Below, piece after piece: positions 54,230 to 58,810 of a DNA stretch of 58,810 nucleotides (positions within the stretch are counted from its first letter, which is position 1; every line of letters starts with the position of its first letter). The translations under genes were made by a program, and so were the position numbers. The notes under the pieces were generated by a model. It had not been told where the DNA came from, searched no databases, and saw nothing but the letters and a program-made list of their open reading frames with translations. The stretch is taken from positions 1 through 58,810 of the forward strand of contig NZ_JADYTY010000010.1 of the NCBI RefSeq assembly GCF_021531495.1, written 5' to 3'. This DNA is from Anaerovibrio lipolyticus (GTDB taxonomy: Bacteria > Bacillota > Negativicutes > Selenomonadales > Selenomonadaceae).

Positions 54230-56332
54230 ATGAAGCATTTGGCATTGAACATCAGGGTTCCTATTGAACAGGATAATCCTAGTATTGTCCGTGATGATGC
54301 AAAATGCATCAAATGTGGCATGTGTAAGGAGATTTGTACCAATCAGATTGGCGTGCACGGCACATATACCTTTGAGGAGACTAACGGGCTGGCAGTCTGC
54401 ATCAACTGCGGCCAGTGTGCCAATGTATGCCCGGTGGACAGTATTACTGAGCGATATGAGTATCCTGAGGTGAAGGCGGCAGTGCAGGATAAGGACAAGG
54501 TAGTAATTGTCAGTACCTCGCCATCTGTCAGGGCTGCGCTGGGGGAGGAGTTCGGCATGGCTGACGGTAGCTTTGTACAGGGGAAGATGGTCGCTCTCCT
54601 GAGAAAGCTGGGGGCTGATTATGTGCTGGACACCAATTTTGCCGCTGACCTGACCATAGTAGAGGAAGCCAGTGAGCTGATTGAACGTGTCACCAAGGGA
54701 ACGGCACCATTGCCTCAGTTTACTAGCTGCTGCCCGGCATGGATAAAGTATGCGGAAATCTATCATCCGGAAATCCTGCCGCATATTTCCACAGCCAAGA
54801 GCCCTATTGGTATGCAGGGGCCTACCATCAAGACTTATTTTGCGAAAAAAATGGGTATTGATCCGGCAAAGATTGTCAATGTGGCATTGACGCCTTGTAC
54901 TGCTAAGAAATTTGAAATCCGCCGGGAGGAGATGAAGGATGCCGCAGATTATCTGCAGGCAGAGGGCATACGGGATATGGATTTTGTGATGACTACCCGG
55001 GAGCTTGCCAGGTGGTGCAAAGAAGAAGGCATTAATTTTGCAGATCTTGAGGACAGCGATTTTGATAAGTTCATGGGAGAGGCATCTGGAGCAGGTGTCA
55101 TATTTGGCAATACCGGTGGCGTTATGGAGGCCGCACTGAGGACTGCCTATGAGTATATTACAGGGGAAACAGCTCCTGATGTGCTGCTCAAGCTGGAATC
55201 GGTCCGGGGCTACGAGGGCATCAAGGAGGCGGAATTGAAGGTAGGCGACCTGGAGATGCGGGTGGCTATTGTCTATGGTACAGCCAATGCGGAAAAGCTG
55301 CTGGCAGACATTAGAAACGGTAATAAGCAGTATCATTTTATAGAGGTCATGACCTGTCCGGGAGGCTGCATAGGCGGTGGCGGACAGCCGAAGGATTTTG
55401 ATAAGGATAGTGATGAGGTGCGAAAATCCCGTATTGCCAGCCTGTATGCCCAGGATGCCGCCATGAGCCTGCGCAAGAGCCATGAAAATCCTGACATCAA
55501 GGCAATATATGAGGAATTCTATGGCAAGCCGCTTAGCCAGTTGGCGGAAAAGATGCTTCATACCTCATACACGGATAGAAGCAATACCATCAGCAGGAAA
55601 AATAATCCTGCTGACCAGGCAGGCAATGTAAATAAAACAGTAAAAGGAGAGAATGATATGAAGACCTGGAAGTGCAAGATTTGTGGTTATGTTTATGAAG
55701 GTGACAGCCTGCCGGCAGATTTCAAGTGTCCAATCTGCAAGCAGCCAGCGACTGCTTTTGAGGAAGTTGTTGTGCCTAAGGAGGAAGCTGTGCAGGGTAA
55801 TAAATATGCTGGTACCCAGACGGAAAAGAATCTACATACTGCCTTTGCCGGTGAATCTCAGGCAAGAAACAAGTACACTTACTTTGCCTCTGTGGCACAG
55901 GGAGAGGGCTTTGAGCAGATTGCAGCTCTGTTCCTGAAGACTGCCGAGAATGAAAAGGCACACGCCAAGATGTGGTTCCAGGAGCTGGGAGAGCTGGGAG
56001 ATACCAAGGCAAATCTTGCAGCAGCTGCCGAAGGTGAGAACTATGAGTGGACTGATATGTACGACGGCTTTGCCAAGACTGCCGAAGCAGAAGGCTTCCC
56101 GGAGTTGGCAGCCAAATTCCGTGCTGTAGGAGCCATTGAGAAGCACCATGAGGAACGGTATCGCGCCCTGCTGAAGAATATTGAGCTTTCTCAGGTGTTT
56201 GAAAAGAGCAAGGTTCAGGTATGGGAGTGCCGTAACTGCGGTCATATTGTGGTAGGCACAAAGGCACCTGATTTCTGCGAGGTTTGCGGCTATGCCCAGA
56301 GCTACTTTGAGCTGAATACTGAGAATTATTAA
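54230..56332 (+). CDS. [FeFe] hydrogenase fused to rubredoxin-rubrerythrin-rubredoxin
   Basis: 700-residue fusion. Residues 20-75 hold two [4Fe-4S] ferredoxin motifs (Cys26/29/32/36 and Cys57/60/63/67). Residues 85-440 are an H-cluster hydrogenase domain with L1 TSCCPAW (165-171), L2 TPCTAKKFE (221-229) and L3 [15 protein letters not shown] (373-387). After a polar linker, Met477 starts a rubredoxin-like domain (CKIC, CPIC), a diiron rubrerythrin domain ([26 protein letters not shown]) and a C-terminal rubredoxin (CRNC, CEVC). The layout suggests electrons from H2 or ferredoxin used to reduce peroxide; direction unknown. ATG 54230 follows AAGGGGGCGG. A second ribosome site precedes codon 477. 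Flanked by IS remnants. Confidence 0.93.
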   Translation: MKHLALNIRVPIEQDNPSIVRDDAKCIKCGMCKEICTNQIGVHGTYTFEETNGLAVCINCGQCANVCPVDSITERYEYPEVKAAVQDKDKVVIVSTSPSVRAALGEEFGMADGSFVQGKMVALLRKLGADYVLDTNFAADLTIVEEASELIERVTKGTAPLPQFTSCCPAWIKYAEIYHPEILPHISTAKSPIGMQGPTIKTYFAKKMGIDPAKIVNVALTPCTAKKFEIRREEMKDAADYLQAEGIRDMDFVMTTRELARWCKEEGINFADLEDSDFDKFMGEASGAGVIFGNTGGVMEAALRTAYEYITGETAPDVLLKLESVRGYEGIKEAELKVGDLEMRVAIVYGTANAEKLLADIRNGNKQYHFIEVMTCPGGCIGGGGQPKDFDKDSDEVRKSRIASLYAQDAAMSLRKSHENPDIKAIYEEFYGKPLSQLAEKMLHTSYTDRSNTISRKNNPADQAGNVNKTVKGENDMKTWKCKICGYVYEGDSLPADFKCPICKQPATAFEEVVVPKEEAVQGNKYAGTQTEKNLHTAFAGESQARNKYTYFASVAQGEGFEQIAALFLKTAENEKAHAKMWFQELGELGDTKANLAAAAEGENYEWTDMYDGFAKTAEAEGFPELAAKFRAVGAIEKHHEERYRALLKNIELSQVFEKSKVQVWECRNCGHIVVGTKAPDFCEVCGYAQSYFELNTENY
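55643..55660 (+). promoter_or_regulatory. Internal ribosome site inside the fusion gene
   Basis: AAAGGAGA (55643-55650), seven bases, then in-frame ATG 55658 (codon 477), exactly at the start of the rubredoxin-rubrerythrin-rubredoxin module. It could drive separate production of a 224-residue rubrerythrin, or mark a former gene boundary. Confidence 0.6.
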
Positions 56333-56341
56333 TCATTTTTT

Positions 56342-56894
56342 AAACTTCCCACACCGTAAAATGGTGTAGTTCCTTGAAAACTGTATATTTCAGAAGATAA
56401 AAAAGGCGTAAAGCCTCAAAACTTGGTACAATAGAAGTGAACATCAACCATGACCAAGGAGGTTTACGCCATGTCTATTGTATCACTTTTGTCTCTTGCA
56501 AGAAGCGACGTGGTCGCTCTAAATATCTTCTTTCTGTTCCAGTGAAGGTAGGCCAGGACAAAAATGGCGACAATGGCATTGATGCCCGTATTGTCTGTGT
56601 CCGCAATCGCAATAAGCACAAGGACTGGATTGCCATTATCTGCACTGATATGAGCCTGAGCGAACAGGATATTATCCGTATTTACGGCCATCGCTGGGAT
56701 ATTTATGGTATCCGAAGTAGCAGATATAACCTATCATGAATAAATGATGATCATAGGTGAAGCTATGCTGGCAACAGTGCAGGAAGAATTCCATACTGAG
56801 TCCATGCAACGCTTATTGCAAGCTAATTGAGAAATTTATCTTTTGAAATATACAGTTTTCAAGGAGCCGTTAGGATTTTCTGTGTGGGAAGTTT
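56342..56894 (+). mobile_element. IS4-type deletion derivative, copy 2 (both termini present)
   Basis: Bounded by perfect 13-bp terminal repeats AAACTTCCCACAC (56342-56354) and GTGTGGGAAGTTT (56882-56894), plus a second, inner inverted repeat of about 30 bp (arm CCTTGAAAACTGTATATTTC onward; one mismatch). Three transposase pieces remain: the N-terminus (MSIVSLLSLARSDVVAL), a middle DDE-family part (DARIVCVRNRNKHKDWIAII to IIRIYGHRWDI) and the C-terminus (LATVQEEFHTESMQRLLQAN). It cannot encode an active transposase. No target duplication is evident. Confidence 0.88.
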
Positions 56895-56903
56895 GAGTTA
56901 AAA

Positions 56904-56948
56904 ACATTAAAGCGAATTGATATAATCAATTGACTTTAATGTTTTTTT
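56904..56948. terminator. Terminator-like hairpin beyond IS copy 2
   Basis: ACATTAAAG (56904-56912) and CTTTAATGT (56934-56942) with an inner AATTGA/TCAATT stem, flanked by AAAA on the left and seven T on the right, so active on either strand. Confidence 0.75.
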
Positions 56949-57105
56949 CTTATATACTTATAATGAGATTTTGGCTCACCGTGCATTACGGTTAGAATAT
57001 GATGCACGTGTATGTTTAACTTCCGCAAGCGACGGGGTGCCTAGTGCGTAGAATATCGCTTACATGTGAGTGGGGTTCGCTGAAAAGGTGAACCCCATTT
57101 TTGTT
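56930..57105 (+). ncRNA. Possible type III antitoxin-like RNA region
   Basis: TTGACT (56930-56935) and TATACT (56953-56958), 17 bp apart, could start a transcript at about 56965. The segment contains the inverted pair CGTGCAT/ATGCACG and two TAGAATAT copies 56 bp apart (56993, 57049). It ends at a terminator, GGGGTTC/GAACCCC (57073-57096) followed by ATTTTT, 12 bp before a toxin-like ORF. Promoter, RNA, leaky terminator and toxin is the type III toxin-antitoxin plan. Tandem repeats are not well preserved. Confidence 0.45.
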
Positions 57106-57116
57106 GAGGGAATAAA

Positions 57117-57344
57117 ATGAAGATTGTAACTATAGATAAATCATTGATGCTTAAATATGCTGGCGATCCGGAAATCTTACAAAAAGATAATCGCCCTTGT
57201 GTGCTTATCGTCAGATTGAAATATAAGAGAAAGAATCAAGATTTTGCTGTTCCATATCCCTCCTACTCGATAATGCCCATTGACAACAGGGAAAACTTGG
57301 ACGCTTACAACAGAGCCACAAAAACAGGAAAAGCCACCTCTTGA
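57117..57344 (+). pseudogene. Truncated ToxN/CptN-like (type III) toxin remnant
   Basis: MKIVTIDKSLMLKYAGDPEI and RPCVLIVRLKYKRKNQDFAV resemble the N-terminal third of ToxN/AbiQ-CptN endoribonucleases, where the stretch normally continues as VPLRSNI. Here it breaks after DFAVPY and runs for 30 unrelated residues to a stop at 57344, 75 residues against the usual 150-200. GAGGG site six bases before ATG 57117. The break coincides with the beginning of a conjugative-element fragment in another frame. Family assignment is from memory of the motif pattern. Confidence 0.5.
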
Positions 57345-57585
57345 AAACTGGCAGAAGTCTTATGGGAACGGAGAGTATATGCGAAGTGCAGAGATAACGG
57401 AAGAACAGAATTATAACATGATTGATGGAAGAATGAATAATCTGCCATCAAAACCAAGAAAGATTGGTCAGCGCATTTCCGTGTTAGATCGGCTGCATTT
57501 GAAGCAGGAAGAAATAGCAAAGCGCAGTGGGAAGCCTGTGACACAAATGAATATGGCAGAGGATATGGAGCGTAGAAGAAAATAA
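57280..57585 (+). pseudogene. DUF4316-like fragment of a conjugative-element protein
   Basis: The open frame reads LENWQKSYGNGEYMRSAEIT, EEQNYNMIDGRMNN, and a basic tail RISVLDRLHLKQEEIAKRSG and EDMERRRK. The (Y/N)xMxxAE...E.NYNMIDG...NN pattern is like the C-terminal DUF4316 region of large proteins carried by Firmicutes integrative conjugative elements. Only TTG 57280 or internal ATG 57379 could start it; the N-terminal domains are missing. It overlaps the toxin remnant in another frame. Probably a relic. Confidence 0.5.
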
Positions 57586-57637
57586 AAAAGAGGAAGATGT
57601 TTGCTTTTTGATGGCGGCATCTTCCTTTTTTTCGCTT

Positions 57638-58582
57638 TTATGATGTTAAACGGTAGCGGGGAATATTCTTCCAGTTGGGTGGAAACCCCATTTTGTTCAG
57701 GAGTTCTTCGCTGTCTATATGGACAAGTTTTTTCGAAGTATGGTCAATCAGAGCAGCTAATTTTCTTTTGAAAACAAGAAAATCTTTACTCGGTATTAAA
57801 TAACGAAAAGCGATGACAACAGCAAATAAATCATTTTTTCCGTATTGATACTGGATTCCGTTCATAGGTATTGACATTTTTCTATGCAAGGGAAGATCAG
57901 AAATATTATCTATTGTCTGGTATGTAAATAGCCGCTCGCCGTGGGCACATACATTTCTGAATTTTGTTAGGACAGATAAGAACTGTTCCATTTGTCGTTG
58001 GTTAATAATACCGAAATTTTTACATACTTTGGATTGCAGGGATTGTGGGAAAACCTTATACATTTTTGAAAGATTTCCGAAAGTAAGTACGTTAATCAGT
58101 ACCCAAAGTGGTATGTTCCCGTAGGTATTCCGGTAATAATTAATATAAACATAATCGGTTGTTGATGCAGCTCTCTGTAAAGTCGCAATTAAGCGGCTAA
58201 CAGTATTATGGTTCCGGCGGCTGTTGTTAAAATTGTTTGCATCCAGATAAGCGGATTGTGATTCCCCATATTGTTCCGAAAAATAGTAGGACATCAGTGA
58301 GCGAAGATGTCGCTCTATCTGCAGTAGATATTTGAAGAACAATTCTCGAAGTTCCGCATCGAATTCATAAAGAGAAACAATTTCATCAAAAGAAGTTCCA
58401 TCTTTATATTTTTTTGTTAAGGGAATTCTGAATAAGTGCTTGTAGCCGCCCATTAAAGGAAAATAGCCGATATGCTTCAGAACATCTTCGGCATACTGCC
58501 TGTCAGAAATGATGAGATGCTTTTCATCCTGGAGCCATTCAACTTGTTCTGAAAAAGTGGAAAATTTCTTCTGTGGTAACAT
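57638..58582 (-). CDS. Abi-family (AbiD/AbiF, Abi_2) HEPN abortive-infection protein
   Basis: 314-residue protein of the Abi_2 family, phage-defence HEPN ribonuclease-type proteins. Family traits: the N-terminal SEQVEWLQDEKHLIISD and FPLMGGYKHLFR, LQIERHLRSLMSYYFSEQYG (about 88-106), IPLWVLINVLTFGNLSKMY, and the HEPN Rx4H motif RNVCAHGERLF (Arg209-His214). It is full length. ATG 58582 is six bases after AAGGAG; the frame extends further upstream, but that part overlaps the leader RNA. A promoter and a small terminated RNA precede it. Confidence 0.85.
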   Translation of the reverse strand: MLPQKKFSTFSEQVEWLQDEKHLIISDRQYAEDVLKHIGYFPLMGGYKHLFRIPLTKKYKDGTSFDEIVSLYEFDAELRELFFKYLLQIERHLRSLMSYYFSEQYGESQSAYLDANNFNNSRRNHNTVSRLIATLQRAASTTDYVYINYYRNTYGNIPLWVLINVLTFGNLSKMYKVFPQSLQSKVCKNFGIINQRQMEQFLSVLTKFRNVCAHGERLFTYQTIDNISDLPLHRKMSIPMNGIQYQYGKNDLFAVVIAFRYLIPSKDFLVFKRKLAALIDHTSKKLVHIDSEELLNKMGFPPNWKNIPRYRLTS

Positions 58583-58595
58583 ACATTTCTCCTTA

Positions 58596-58667
58596 AAATA
58601 AAAGAGGGAGAGACCCGCAGGTTCTCCCCCGGTCACGGGCTTCGCAAGTTTCCGCAACACGATCACT
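58596..58667 (-). ncRNA. Small structured RNA upstream of the Abi gene
   Basis: Minus-strand transcript predicted from about 58667, seven bases past the -10 element. It contains GTGATCGTGTTGCGG, AACTTGCGAAGC and CCCGTGACCGGG, and ends in a terminator stem, GGGAGA (58606-58611) with TCTCCC (58623-58628) and an inner ACC/GGT pair, followed by TTTTATTTT. The Abi ribosome site follows directly. A structured RNA upstream of abiF genes has been proposed before, as I recall; this looks like that arrangement. Confidence 0.6.
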
Positions 58668-58673
58668 AAGCTT

Positions 58674-58702
58674 AATATAGCAGAAACAGCGGTAGAAGTC
58701 AA
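58674..58702 (-). promoter_or_regulatory. Promoter of the Abi-linked RNA
   Basis: On the minus strand TTGACT (58697-58702), 17-bp spacer, TATATT (58674-58679). The last 108 bases of the window beyond it (58703-58810) show no gene. Confidence 0.65.
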
Positions 58703-58810
58703 TATACTGAAAAATTTTCAGTCAGTTCTAGTCGAGTAGTGTAAAATAGTTTGTGTAAAAAGTAATTGCGCAGATTTATTTTATGCCCCATACTGGGGTA
58801 AACAATTAAA

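Noticed and set aside
54194-55561. 455-codon minus-strand frame opposite the hydrogenase domain
   Set aside because: Antisense shadow of a gene with intact catalytic motifs; the predicted protein is Cys/His/Leu-rich without family character.

Overview
The window looks like a chromosome segment of a diderm Firmicute in the class Negativicutes (Selenomonadales; something like Anaerovibrio or Selenomonas, genus uncertain). Three things point there. Firmicutes gene orders are conserved (ylxM-ffh-rpsP-khpA-ylqD-rimM-trmD and rbgA-rnhB-ylqG-ylqH-yraN). An outer-membrane type polysaccharide export protein is present. There is also a sodium-pump decarboxylase gene set with the short epsilon subunit known from Veillonella. 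No sequence search was possible, so all names rest on motifs, length and context.

Region 1 (about 1-14,050) is an AT-rich surface-polysaccharide locus. It holds an export protein, a chain-length regulator, a DUF4422 glycosyltransferase, LicD, an IspD-like cytidylyltransferase, an extended SDR, GT9 and GT2 transferases, a Wzy-like polymerase, a Wzx flippase, a further putative transferase and UDP-galactopyranose mutase. It is visibly unstable: an IspD/LicD chimeric pseudogene, a frameshifted small gene after wzx, and a 66-bp CAGA repeat between wzy and wzx.

Region 2 (14,050-29,750) is mostly core genome. It holds an XRE regulator, an Rpn-family fragment and lexA with an operator-like inverted repeat. 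An FMN riboswitch precedes ribD-ribE-ribBA-ribH. Then come a phosphodiesterase, hslO, rpmB, a relic of a tnpB/IS605 element, the ffh/rpsP/trmD operon, a DUF815 ATPase, dapL with an attenuator-like leader, and a LysR regulator.

Region 3 (30,050-52,930) is also core: motAB, acpS-nnr, ilvE, cdaA-cdaR-FAD protein-glmM-cbiK, mmdD-mmdE-mmdB behind a leader with an intrinsic terminator, pncB, tRNA-Pro(CGG), gdhA, a CBS/CorC membrane protein, and rbgA-rnhB-ylqG-ylqH-yraN-ubiX.

Region 4 (52,985-58,810) is an accessory island built from broken mobile and defence pieces. It has an Rpn fragment and two same-orientation IS4-type deletion derivatives flanking a single large gene. That gene fuses an [FeFe] hydrogenase to rubredoxin-rubrerythrin-rubredoxin and has its own strong promoter and a PerR/Fur-like box. 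After it come a truncated ToxN/CptN-like type III toxin behind a possible antitoxin RNA, a conjugative-element (DUF4316-like) fragment, and an Abi-family HEPN protein preceded by a separately promoted small structured RNA. The best candidates for new biology are the hydrogenase-rubrerythrin locus and the Abi/ncRNA unit.
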